Origin: Paragorgia papillata
Lineage: Eukaryota; Cnidaria; Anthozoa; Scleralcyonacea; Coralliidae
Reading direction: 5' to 3'
Assembly: GCA_035771165.1 (NCBI GenBank)
Contig: JAWNZC010000106.1
Coordinates: forward strand, 3,131,501-3,195,500
Length of the DNA stretch: 64,000 nt
Under the pieces are notes generated by a model. It had not been told where the DNA came from and ran no database searches. It was given only the letters and a program-made list of their open reading frames with translations. Below are positions 1 to 14,300 of this stretch, in pieces (within the stretch, counting starts at the first letter, position 1; the number at the start of each line of letters is the position of its first letter). The translations under genes were made by a program, and so were the position numbers.

Positions 1-3000
1 AATCACTATAACCACTAAAATAACCAGCCAATAAAATCACTAGCCAATAAAATCACTAACCAATAATATCACTAGCCAATAAAAAGACTAGTCAATAAAA
101 TCACTAGCCAATAAAATCACTAGCCAATAAAATCACTAGCCAATAAAATCACTAGGCAATAAAATCACTAACCAATAAAATCACTAGCCAATAAAATCAC
201 TAGCCAATAAAATCACTAGCCAATAAAAACACTAGTCAATCAAATCACTAGCCAATAAAATCACTAACCAATAAAATCACTATAACCACTAAAATAACCA
301 GCCAATAAAATCACTAGCCAATAAAATCACTAACCAATAAAATCACTATAACCACTAAAATAACCAGCCAATAAAATCACTAGCCAATAAAATCACTAAC
401 CAATAAAATCACTAGGCAATAAAATGACTAGTCAATAAAATCACTAGCCAATAAAATCACTAGCCAATAAAATCACTAGCCAATAAAACCACTAGCCAAT
501 AAAATCACTAGTCAATAAAATCACCAGCCAATAAAATCACTAGCCAATAAAATGACTAGTCAATAAAATCACTAGCCAATAAAATCACTAGCCAATAAAA
601 TCACTAGCCAATAAAATCACTAGTCAATAAAATCACCAGTCAATAAAATCACTAGTCAATAAAATCACTAGTCAATAAAATCACTAGTCAATAAAATCAC
701 TAGGCAATAAAATCACTAGTCAATAAAATCACCAGCCAATAAAATCACTAGCCAATAAAATGACTAGTCAATAAAATCACTAGCCAATAAAATCACTAGC
801 CAATAAAATCACTAGCCAATAAAATCACTAGTCAATAAAATCACCAGTCAATAAAATCACTAGTCAATAAAATCACTAGTCAATAAAATCACTAGTCAAT
901 AAAATCACTAGGCAAGAAAATCACTAACATATAAAATCACTAGCCAATAAAATCACTATAATCACTAAAATAACCAGCCAATAAAATCACTAGCCAATAA
1001 AATCACTAACCAATAAAATCACTATAACCACTAAAATCACCAGCCTATAAAATCACTAGTCAATGAAATCACTAGGCAATAAAATCACTATAACCACTAA
1101 AATAACCAGCCAATAAAATCACTAGTCAATAAAATCACTAGCCAATAAAATCACTAGCCAATAAAATCACTAGCCAATAAAATCACTAGTCAATAAAATC
1201 ACTAGCCAATAAAATCACTAGCCAATAAAATCACTAGGCAATAAAATCACTAACCAATAAAATCACTAGTCAATAAAATCACTAGCCAATAAAATCACTA
1301 GCCAATAAAATCACTAGCCAATAAAATCACTAGCCAATAAAATCACTAGTCAATAAAATCACTAGCCAATAAAATCACTAGCCAATAAAATCACTATAAC
1401 CACTAAAATAACCAGCCAATAAAATCACTAGCCAATAAAATCACTAACCAATAATATCACTAGCCAATAAAATGACTAGTCAATAAAATCGCTAGCCAAT
1501 AAAATCACTAGCCAATAAAATAACTAGCCAATAAAATCACTAGTCAATAAAATTACTAGTCAATAAAATCACTATAACCACTAAAATAATCAGCCAATAA
1601 AATCACTAGCCAATAAAATCACTAACCAATAATATCACTAGCCAATAAAATGACTAGTCAATAAAATCACTACCCAATAAAATCACTAGCCAATAAAATC
1701 ACTAGTCAATAAAATTACTAGTCAATAAAATCACCAGCCAATAAAATCACTAGCCAATAAAAGGACTAGTCAATAAAATCACCGGCCAATAAAATCACTA
1801 GCCAATAAAATGACTAGTCAATAAAATCACTAGTCAATAAAATCACCAGCCAATAAAATCACTAGTCATTAAAATCGCTAGCCAATAAAATCACTAGTCA
1901 ATAAAATCACTAGCCAATAAAATCACTATTCAATAAAATCACTATAACCACTAAAATAACCAGCCAATAAAATCACTAGCCAATAAAATCACTAACCAAT
2001 AATATCACTAGCCAATAAAATGACTAGTCAATAAAATCACTAGCCAATAAAATCACTAGCCAATAAAATCACTAGCAAATAAAATCACTAGTCAATAAAA
2101 TTACTAGTCAATAAAATCACCAGCCAATAAAATCACTAGCCAATAAAAGGACTAGTCAATAAAATCACCGGCCAATAAAATCACTAGCCAATAAAATGAC
2201 TAGTCAATAAAATCACTAGTCAATAAAATCACCAGCCAATAAAATCACTAGTCAATAAAATCGCTAGCCAATAAAATCACTAGCCAATAAAATCACTAGT
2301 CAATAAAATTACTAGTCAATAAAATCACCAGCCAATAAAATCACTAGCCAATAAAAGGACTAGTCAATAAAATCACCGGCCAATAAAATCACTAGCCAAT
2401 AAAATGACTAGTCAATAAAATCACTAGTCAATAAAATCACCAGCCAATAAAATCACTAGTCAATAAAATCGCTAGCCAATAAAATCACTAGCCAATAAAA
2501 TCACTAGCCAATAAAATCACTAGTCAATAAAATCACTAACCAATAAAATCACTATAACCACTAAAATAATCAGCCAATAAAATCACTAGCCAATAAAATC
2601 ACTAACCAATAAAATCACTAGCCAATAAAATGATTAGTCAATAAAATCACTAGCCAATAAAATCACTACCCAATAAAATCACTAGCCAATAAAATCACTA
2701 GCCAATAAAATCACTAGCCAATAAAATCACTAGTCAATAAAATTACCAGCCAATAAAATGACTAGCCAATAAAATGACTAGTCAATAAAATCACCAGCCA
2801 ATAAAATCACTAGCCAATAAAATGACTAGTCAATAAAATCACTAGTCAATAAAATCACCAGCCAAAAAAATCACTAGTCAATAAAATCACTAGTAGGCAA
2901 GAAAATCACTAATATATAAAATCACTAGCCAATAAAATCACTATAATCACTAAAATAACCAGCCAATAAAATCACTAGCCAATAAAATCACTAACCAATA

Positions 3001-6000
3001 AAATCACTATAACCACTAAAATCACCAGCCAATAAAATCACTAACCAATAATATCACTAGCCAATAAAATGACTAGTCAATAAAATCGCTAGCCAATAAA
3101 ATCACTAGCCAATAAAATCACTAGCCAATAAAATCACTAGTCAATAAAATTACTAGTCAATAAAATCACCAGCCAATAAAATCACTAGCCAATAAAAGGA
3201 CTAGTCAATAAAATCACCGGCCAATAAAATCACTAGCCAATAAAATGACTAGTCAATAAAATCACTAGTCAATAAAATCACCAGCCAATAAAATCACTAG
3301 TCATTAAAATCGCTAGCCAATAAAATCACTAGTCAATAAAATCACTAGCCAATAAAATCACTATTCAATAAAATCACTATAACCACTAAAATAACCAGCC
3401 AATAAAATCACTAGCCAATAAAATCACTAACCAATAATATCACTAGCCAATAAAATGACTAGTCAATAAAATCACTAGCCAATAAAATCACTAGCCAATA
3501 AAATCACTAGCCAATAAAATCACTAGTCAATAAAATTACTAGTCAATAAAATCACCAGCCAATAAAATCACTAGCCAATAAAAGGACTAGTCAATAAAAT
3601 CACCGGCCAATAAAATCACTAGCCAATAAAATGACTAGTCAATAAAATCACTAGTCAATAAAATCACCAGCCAATAAAATCACTAGTCATTAAAATCGCT
3701 AGCCAATAAAATCACTAGTCAATAAAATCACTAGCCAATAAAATCACTATTCAATAAAATCACTATAACCACTAAAATAACCAGCCAATAAAATCACTAG
3801 CCAACAAAATCACTAACCAATAATATCACTAGCCAATAAAATGACTAGTCAATAAAATCACTAGCCAATAAAATCACTAGCCAATAAAATCACTAGCCAA
3901 TAAAATCACTAGCCAATAAAATCACTAGTCAATAAAATTACTAGTCAATAAAATCACCAGCCAATAAAATCACTAGCCAATAAAAGGACTAGTCAATAAA
4001 ATCACCGGCCAATAAAATCACTAGCCAATAAAATGACTAGTCAATAAAATCACTAGTCAATAAAATCACCAGCCAATAAAACAACTAGTCAATAAAATCG
4101 CTAACCAATAAAATCACTAGCCAATAAAATCACTAGTCAATAAAATTACTAGTCAATAAAATCACCAGCCAATAAAATCACTAGCCAATAAAGGGACTAG
4201 TCAATAAAATCACCGGCCAATAAAATCACTAGCCAATAAAATGACTAGTCAATAAAATCACTAGTCAATAAAATCACCAGCCAATAAAATCACTAGTCAA
4301 TAAAATCGCTAGCCAATAAAATCACTAGCCAATAAAATCACTAGCCAATAAAATCACTAGTCAATAAAATCACTAACCAATAAAATCACTATAACCACTA
4401 AAATAATCAGCCAATAAAATCACTAGCCAATAAAATCACTAACCAATAAAATCACTAGCCAATAAAATGATTAGTCAATAAAATCACTAGCCAATAAAAT
4501 CACTAGCCAATAAAATCACTAGTCAATAAAATTACCAGCCAATAAAATGACTAGCCAATAAAATGACTAGTCAATAAAATCACCAGCCAATAAAATCACT
4601 AGCCAATAAAATGACTAGTCAATAAAATCACTAGTCAATAAAATCACCAGCCAATAAAATCACTAGTCAATAAAATCACTAGTAGGCAAGAAAATCACTA
4701 ATATATAAAATCACTAGCCAATAAAATCACTATAATCACTAAAATAACCAGCCAATAAAATCACTAGCCAATAAAATCACTAACCAATAAAATCACTATA
4801 ACCACTAAAATCACCAGCCAATAAAATCACTAGCCAATAAAAGGACTAGTCAATAAAATCACCGGCCAATAAAATCACTAGCCAATAAAATGACTAGTCA
4901 ATAAAATCACTAGTCAATAAAATCACCAGCCAATAAAATCACTAGTCAATAAAATCGCTAACCAATAAAATCACTAGCCAATAAAATCACTAGTCAATAA
5001 AATTACTAGTCAATAAAATCACCAGCCAATAAAATCACTAGCCAATAAAGGGACTAGTCAATAAAATCACCGGCCAATAAAATCACTAGCCAATAAAATG
5101 ACTAGTCAATAAAATCACTAGTCAATAAAATCACCAGCCAATAAAATCACTAGTCAATAAAATCGCTAGCCAATAAAATCACTAGCCAATAAAATCACTA
5201 GCCAATAAAATCACTAGTCAATAAAATCACTAACCAATAAAATCACTATAACCACTAAAATAATCAGCCAATAAAATCACTAGCCAATAAAATCACTAAC
5301 CAATAAAATCACTAGCCAATAAAATGATTAGTCAATAAAATCACTAGCCAATAAAATCACTAGTCAATAAAATTACCAGCCAATAAAATGACTAGCCAAT
5401 AAAATGACTAGTCAATAAAATCACCAGCCAATAAAATCACTAGCCTATAAAATGACTAGTCAATAAAATCACTAGTCAATAAAATCACCAGCCAATAAAA
5501 TCACTAGTCAATAAAATCACTAGTAGGCAAGAAAATCACTAATATATAAAATCACTAGCCAATAAAATCACTATAATCACTAAAATAACCAGCCAATAAA
5601 ATCACTAGCCAATAAAATCACTAACCAATAAAATCACTATAACCACTAAAATCACCAGCCAATAAAATCACTAGTCAATAAAATGACTAGCCAATAAAAT
5701 CACTAGCCAATAAAATCGCTAGTCAATAAAATCACTAACCAATGAAATCACTAGCCAATAAAATCACTAACCAATAAAATCACTAGCCAATAAAATCACC
5801 AGCCAATAAAATCACTAGCCAATAAAATCACTAGCCAATAAAATGACTAGTCAATAAAATCACTAGCCAATAAAATCACTAGCCAATAAAATCACTAGCC
5901 AATAAAATCACTAGTCAATAAAATCACCAGCCAATAAAATCACTAGCCAATAAAATCACTAGCCAATAAAATCACTAGCCAATAAAATCACTAGCCAATA

Positions 6001-6561
6001 AAATCACTAGTGAATAAAATCACCAGTCAATAAAATCACTAGTCAATAAAATCACTAGTCAATAAAATCACTAGTCAATAAAATCACTAGGCAAGAAAAT
6101 CACTAACATATAAAATCACTAGCCAATAAAATCACTATAATCACTAAAATAACCAGCCAATAAAATCACTAGCCAATAAAATCACTAACCAATAAAATCA
6201 CTATAACCACTAAAATCACCAGCCTATAAAATCACTAGTCAATAAAATCACTAGCCAATAAAATCACTATAACCACTAAAATAACCAGCCAATAAAATCA
6301 CTAGTCAATAAAATCACTAGCCAATAAAATCACTAGCCAATAAAATCACTAACCAATAAAATCACTATAACCACTAAAATCACCAGCCTATAAAATCACT
6401 AGTCAATAAAATCACTAGCCAATAAAATCACTATAACCACTAAAATAACCAGCCAATAAAATCACTAGTCAATAAAATCACTAGCCAATAAAATCACTAG
6501 CCAATAAAATCACTAGTCAATAAAATCACTAGCCAATAAAATCACTAGCCAATAAAATCAC

Positions 6562-9500
6562 TAGGCAATAAAATCACTAACAAATAAAATCACTAATCAA
6601 TAAAATCACTAGCCAATAAAATCACCAGCCAATAAAATCACTAGCCAATAAAATCACTAGCCAATAAAAACACTAGTCAATCAAATCACTAGCCAATAAA
6701 ATCACTAACCAATAAAATCACTATAACCACTAAAATAACCAGCCACTAAAATCACTAGCCAATAAAATCACTAACCAATAAAATCACTAGCCAATAAAAT
6801 GACTAGTCAATAAAATCACCAGCCAATAAAATCACTAGCCAATAAAATCACTAGCCAATAAAATCACTAGTCAATAAAATTACTAGTCAATAAAATCACC
6901 AGCCAATAAAATCACTAGCCAATAAAAGGACTAGTCAATAAAATCACCGGCCAATAAAATCACTAGCCAATAAAATAACTAGTCAATAAAATCACTAGTC
7001 AATAAAATCACCAGCCAATAAAATCACTAGTCAATAAAATCACTAGTCAATAAAATCACTAGTAGGCAAGAAAATCACTAACATATAAAATCACTAGCCA
7101 ATGAAATCACTATAATCACTAAAATAACCAGCCAATAAAATCACTAGCCAATAAAATCACTAACCAATAAAATCACTAATACCACTAAAATAACCAGCCA
7201 ATAAAATCACTAGCCAATAAAATCACTAACCAATAAAATCACTAGGCAATAAAATGACTAGTCAATAAAATCACTAGCCAATAAAATCACTAGCCAATAA
7301 AATCACTAGCCAATAAAACCACTAGCCAATAAAATCACTAGTCAATAAAATCACCAGCCAATAAAATCACTAGCCAATAAAATGACTAGTCAATAAAATC
7401 ACTAGCCAATAAAATCACTAGCCAATAAAATCACTAGCCAATAAAATCACTAGCCAATAAAATCACTAGTCAATAAAATCACCAGTCAATAAAATCACTA
7501 GTCAATAAAATCACTAGTCAATAAAATCACTAGGCAAGAAAATCACTAACATATAAAATCACTAGCCAATAAAATCACTATAATCACTAAAATAACCAGC
7601 CAATAAAATCACTAGCCAATAAAATCACTAACCAATAAAATCACTATAACCACTAAAATCACCAGCCTATAAAATCACTAGTCAATAAAATCACTAGCCA
7701 ATAAAATCACTATAACCACTAAAATAACCAGCCAATAAAATCACTAGTCAATAAATTCACTAGCCAATAAAATCACTAGCCAATAAAATCACTAGCCAAT
7801 AAAATCACTAGCCAATAAAATCACTAGCCAATAAAATCACTAGGCAATAAAATCACTAACCAATAAAATCACTAGTCAATAAAATCACTAGTCAATAAAA
7901 TCACCAGCCAATAAAATCACTAGCCAATAAAAGGACTAGTCAATAAAATCACCGGCCAATAAAATCACTAGCCAATAAAATCACTAGCCAATAAAATCAC
8001 TAGTCAATAAAATCACTAGCCAATAAAATCACTAGCCAATAAAATCACTAGGCAATAAAATCACTAACAAATAAAATCACTAATCAATAAAATCACTAGC
8101 CAATAAAATCACCAGCCAATAAAATCACTAGCCAATAAAATCACTAGCCAATAAAAACACTAGTCAATCAAATCACTAGCCAATAAAATCACTAACCAAT
8201 AAAATCACTATAACCACTAAAATAACCAGCCACTAAAATCACTAGCCAATAAAATCACTAACCAATAAAATCACTAGCCAATAAAATGACTAGTCAATAA
8301 AATCACCAGCCAATAAAATCACTAGCCAATAAAATCACTAGCCAATAAAATCACTAGTCAATAAAATTACTAGTCAATAAAATCACCAGCCAATAAAATC
8401 ACTAGCCAATAAAAGGACTAGTCAATAAAATCACCGGCCAATAAAATCACTAGCCAATAAAATAACTAGTCAATAAAATCACTAGTCAATAAAATCACCA
8501 GCCAATAAAATCACTAGTCAATAAAATCACTAGTCAATAAAATCACTAGTAGGCAAGAAAATCACTAACATATAAAATCACTAGCCAATGAAATCACTAT
8601 AATCACTAAAATAACCAGCCAATAAAATCACTAGCCAATAAAATCACTAACCAATAAAATCACTAATACCACTAAAATAACCAGCCAATAAAATCACTAG
8701 CCAATAAAATCACTAACCAATAAAATCACTAGGCAATAAAATGACTAGTCAATAAAATCACTAGCCAATAAAATCACTAGCCAATAAAATCACTAGCCAA
8801 TAAAACCACTAGCCAATAAAATCACTAGTCAATAAAATCACCAGCCAATAAAATCACTAGCCAATAAAATGACTAGTCAATAAAATCACTAGCCAATAAA
8901 ATCACTAGCCAATAAAATCACTAGCCAATAAAATCACTAGTCAATAAAATCACCAGTCAATAAAATCACTAGTCAATAAAATCACTAGTCAATAAAATCA
9001 CTAGGCAAGAAAATCACTAACATATAAAATCACTAGCCAATAAAATCACTATAATCACTAAAATAACCAGCCAATAAAATCACTAGCCAATAAAATCACT
9101 AACCAATAAAATCACTATAACCACTAAAATCACCAGCCTATAAAATCACTAGTCAATAAAATCACTAGCCAATAAAATCACTATAACCACTAAAATAACC
9201 AGCCAATAAAATCACTAGTCAATAAATTCACTAGCCAATAAAATCACTAGCCAATAAAATCACTAGCCAATAAAATCACTAGCCAATAAAATCACTAGGC
9301 AATAAAATCACTAACCAATAAAATCACTAGTCAATAAAATCACTAGTCAATAAAATCACCAGCCAATAAAATCACTAGCCAATAAAAGGACTAGTCAATA
9401 AAATCACCGGCCAATAAAATCACTAGCCAATAAAATAACTAGTCAATAAAATCACTAGTCAATAAAATCACCAGCCAATAAAATCACTAGTCAATAAAAT

Positions 9501-10100
9501 CACTAGTCAATAAAATCACTAGTAGGCAAGAAAATCACTAACATATAAAATCACTAGCCAATGAAATCACTATAATCACTAAAATAACCAGCCAATAAAA
9601 TCACTAGCCAATAAAATCACTAACCAATAAAATCACTAAAACCACTAAAATAACCAGCCAATAAAATCACTAGCCAATAAAATCACTAACCAATAAAATC
9701 ACTAGGCAATAAAATGACTAGTCAATAAAATCACTAGCCAATAAAATCACTAGCCAATAAAATCACTAGCCAATAAAACCACTAGCCAATAAAATCACTA
9801 GTCAATAAAATCAACAGCCAATAAAATCACTAGCCAATAAAATGACTAGTGAATAAAATCACTAGCCAATAAAATCACTAGCCAATAAAATCACTAGCCA
9901 ATAAAATCACTAGTCAATAAAATCACCAGTCAATAAAATCACTAGTCAATAAAATCACTAGTCAATAAAATCACTAGGCAAGAAAATCACTAACATATAA
10001 AATCACTAGCCAATAAAATCACTATAATCACTAAAATAACCAGCCAATAAAATCACTAGCCAATAAAATCACTAACCAATAAAATCACTATAACCACTAA
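6562..10100. repeat. Higher-order repeat, about 1.48-1.49 kb period
   Basis: Rare variants recur at a fixed distance. The unit with CAAATAAAAT lies at 6581 and 8068. The unit AATCACTAAT lies at 7171 and 8658, in both cases 1,487 bases apart. ATAAATTCAC lies at 7751 and 9232, 1,481 bases apart. A third, shortened copy follows, with a related variant at 9631. The array therefore grew partly by duplicating blocks of about 93 units, with small indels since. Confidence 0.85.
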
Positions 10101-13100
10101 AATCACCAGCCTATAAAATCACTAGTCAATAAAATCACTAGCCAATAAAATCACTATAACCACTAAAATAACCAGCCAATAAAATCACTAGTCAATAAAA
10201 TCACTAGCCAATAAAATCACTAGCCAATAAAATCACTAGCCAATAAAATCACTAGCCAATAAAATCACTAGCCAATAAAAATCACTAGGCAATAAAATCA
10301 CTAACCAATAAAATCACTAGTCAATAAAATCACTAGTCAATAAAATCACTAGCCAATAAAATCACTAGCCAATAAAATCACTAGCCAATAAAATCACTAG
10401 TCAATAAAATCACTAGCCAATAAAATCACTAGTCAATAAAATCACTATAACCACTAAAATAACCAGCCAATAAAATCACTAGCCAATAAAATCACTAACC
10501 AATAAAATCACTAGCCAATAAAAAGACTAGTCAAGAAAATCACTAGCCAATAAAATCACTAGCCAATAAAATCACTAGTCAATAAAATTACTAGTCAATA
10601 AAATCACCAGCCAATAAAATCACTAGCCAATAAAATGACTAGTCAATAAAATCACTAGTCAATAAAATCACCAGCCAATAAAATCACTAGTCAATAAAAT
10701 CGCTAGCCAATAAAATCGCTAGCCAATAAAATCACTAGTCAATAAAATCACTAGCCAATAAAATCACTAGTCAATAAAATCACTAGCCAATAAAATCACT
10801 AGCCAATAAAATCACTAACCAATAAAATCACTATAACCACTAAAATAATCAGCCAATAAAATCACTAGCCAATAAAATCACTAACCAATAAAATCACTAG
10901 CCAATAAAATGATTAGTCAATAAAATCACTAGCCAATAAAATCACTAGCCAATAAAATCACTAGCCAATAAAATCACTAGCCAATAAAATCACTAGCCAA
11001 TAAAGTCACTAGTCAATAAAATCACCAGCCAATAAAATGACTAGCCAATAAAATGACTAGTCAATAAAATCACCAGCCAATAAAATCACTAGCCAATAAA
11101 ATGACTAGTCAATAAAATCACTAGCTAATAAAATCACTATAACCACTAAAATAACCAGCCAATAAAATCACTAGTCAATAAAATCACTAGCCAATAAAAT
11201 CACTAGCCAATAAAATCACTAGCCAATAAAATCACTAGCCAATAAAATCACTAGCCAATAAAATCACTAGGCAATAAAATCACTAACCAATAAAATCACT
11301 AGTCAATAAAATCACTAGCCAATAAAATCACTAGCCAATAAAATCACTAGCCAATAAAATCACTAGTCAATAAAATCACTAGCCAATAAAATCACTAGTC
11401 AATAAAATCACTATAACCACTAAAATAACCAGCCAATAAAATCACTAGCCAATAAAATCACTAACCAATAAAATCACTAGCCAATAAAATGACTAGTCAA
11501 TAAAATCACTAGCCAATAAAATCACTAGCCAATAAAATCACTAGTCAATAAAATTACTAGTCAATAAAATCACCAGCCAATAAAATCACTAGCCAATAAA
11601 AGGACTAGTCAATAAAATCACCGGCCAATAAAATCACTAGCCAATAAAATCACTAGCCAATAAAATCACTAGCCAATAAAATCACTAGCCAATAAAATCA
11701 CTAGTCAATAAAATCACCAGCCAATAAAATGACTAGCCAATAAAATCACTAGTCAATAAAATCACCAGCCAATAAAATCACTAGTCAATAAAATCACTAG
11801 TAGGCAAGAAAATCACTAATATATAAAATCACTAGCCAATAAAATCACTATAATCACTAAAATAACCAGCCAATAAAATCACTAGTCAATAAAATCAACA
11901 GCCAATAAAATCACTAGCCAATAAAATGACTAGTGAATAAAATCACTAGCCAATAAAATCACTAGCCAATAAAATCACTAGCCAATAAAATCACTAGTCA
12001 ATAAAATCACCAGTCAATAAAATCACTAGTCAATAAAATCACTAGTCAATAAAATCACTAGGCAAGAAAATCACTAACATATAAAATCACTAGCCAATAA
12101 AATCACTATAATCACTAAAATAACCAGCCAATAAAATCACTAGCCAATAAAATCACTAACCAATAAAATCACTATAACCACTAAAATCACCAGCCTATAA
12201 AATCACTAGTCAATAAAATCACTAGCTAATAAAATCACTATAACCACTAAAATAACCAGCCAATAAAATCACTAGTCAATAAAATCACTAGCCAATAAAA
12301 TCACTAGCCAATAAAATCACTAGCCAATAAAATCACTAGCCAATAAAATCACTAGCCAATAAAATCACTAGGCAATAAAATCACTAACCAATAAAATCAC
12401 TAGTCAATAAAATCACTAGTCAATAAAATCACTAGCCAATAAAATCACTAGCCAATAAAATCACTAGCCAATAAAATCACTAGTCAATAAAATCACTAGC
12501 CAATAAAATCACTAGTCAATAAAATCACTATAACCACTAAAATAACCAGCCAATAAAATCACTAGCCAATAAAATCACTAACCAATAAAATCACTAGCCA
12601 ATAAAAAGACTAGTCAAGAAAATCACTAGCCAATAAAATCACTAGCCAATAAAATCACTAGTCAATAAAATTACTAGTCAATAAAATCACCAGCCAATAA
12701 AATCACTAGCCAATAAAATGACTAGTCAATAAAATCACTAGTCAATAAAATCACCAGCCAATAAAATCACTAGTCAATAAAATCGCTAGCCAATAAAATC
12801 GCTAGCCAATAAAATCACTAGTCAATAAAATCACTAGCCAATAAAATCACTAGTCAATAAAATCACTAGCCAATAAAATCACTAGCCAATAAAATCACTA
12901 ACCAATAAAATCACTATATAACCACTAAAATAATCAGCCAATAAAATCACTAGCCAATAAAATCACTAACCAATAAAATCACTAGCCAATAAAATGATTA
13001 GTCAATAAAATCACTAGCCAATAAAATCACTAGCCAATAAAATCACTAGCCAATAAAATCACTAGCCAATAAAGTCACTAGTCAATAAAATCACCAGCCA

Positions 13101-14300
13101 ATAAAATGACTAGCCAATAAAATGACTAGTCAATAAAATCACCAGCCAATAAAATCACTAGCCAATAAAATGACTAGTCAATAAAATCACTAGCTAATAA
13201 AATCACTATAACCACTAAAATAACCAGCCAATAAAATCACTAGTCAATAAAATCACTAGCCAATAAAATCACTAGCCAATAAAATCACTAGCCAATAAAA
13301 TCACTAGCCAATAAAATCACTAGCCAATAAAATCACTAGGCAATAAAATCACTAACCAATAAAATCACTAGTCAATAAAATCACTAGCCAATAAAATCAC
13401 TAGCCAATAAAATCACTAGCCAATAAAATCACTAGTCAATAAAATCACTAGCCAATAAAATCACTAGTCAATAAAATCACTATAATAACCACTAAAATAA
13501 CCAGCCAATAAAATCACTAGCCAATAAAATCACTAACCAATAAAATCACTAGCCAATAAAATGACTAGTCAATAAAATCACTAGCCAATAAAATCACTAG
13601 CCAATAAAATCACTAGTCAATAAAATTACTAGTCAATAAAATCACCAGCCAATAAAATCACTAGCCAATAAAAGGACTAGTCAATAAAATCACCGGCCAA
13701 TAAAATCACTAGCCAATAAAATCACTAGCCAATAAAATCACTAGCCAATAAAATCACTAGCCAATAAAATCACTAGTCAATAAAATCACCAGCCAATAAA
13801 ATGACTAGCCAATAAAATCACTAGTCAATAAAATCACCAGCCAATAAAATCACTAGTCAATAAAATCACTAGTAGGCAAGAAAATCACTAATATATAAAA
13901 TCACTAGCCAATAAAATCACTATAATCACTAAAATAACCAGCCAATAAAATCACTAGCCAATAAAATCACTAACCAATAAAATCACTATAACCACTAAAA
14001 TCACCAGCCAATAAAATCACTAGTCAATAAAATCACTAGCCAATAAAATCACTAGCCAATAAAATCGCTAGTCAATAAAATCACTAACCAATGAAATCAC
14101 TAGCCAATAAAATCACTAACCAATAAAATCACTAGCCAATAAAATCACCAGCCAATAAAATCACTAGCCAATAAAATCACTAGCCAATAAAATCACTAGC
14201 CAATAAAATCACTAGTCAATAAAATCACTAGCCAATAAAATCACTAGCCAATAAAATCACTAGCCAATAAAATCACTAGTCAATAAAATCACCAGCCAAT
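10100..14300. repeat. Higher-order repeat, about 2.07-2.08 kb period
   Basis: AAAAGACTAGTCAAGAAAAT occurs at 10521 and again near 12604. The AAAGTCACTAG variant occurs near 11002 and 13071. The offset falls from about 2,083 to 2,069 bases, the net of small indels; one is a 2-base insertion near 12913 (TATATAACC instead of TATAACC). This is a tandem duplication of about 130 units. Confidence 0.8.
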
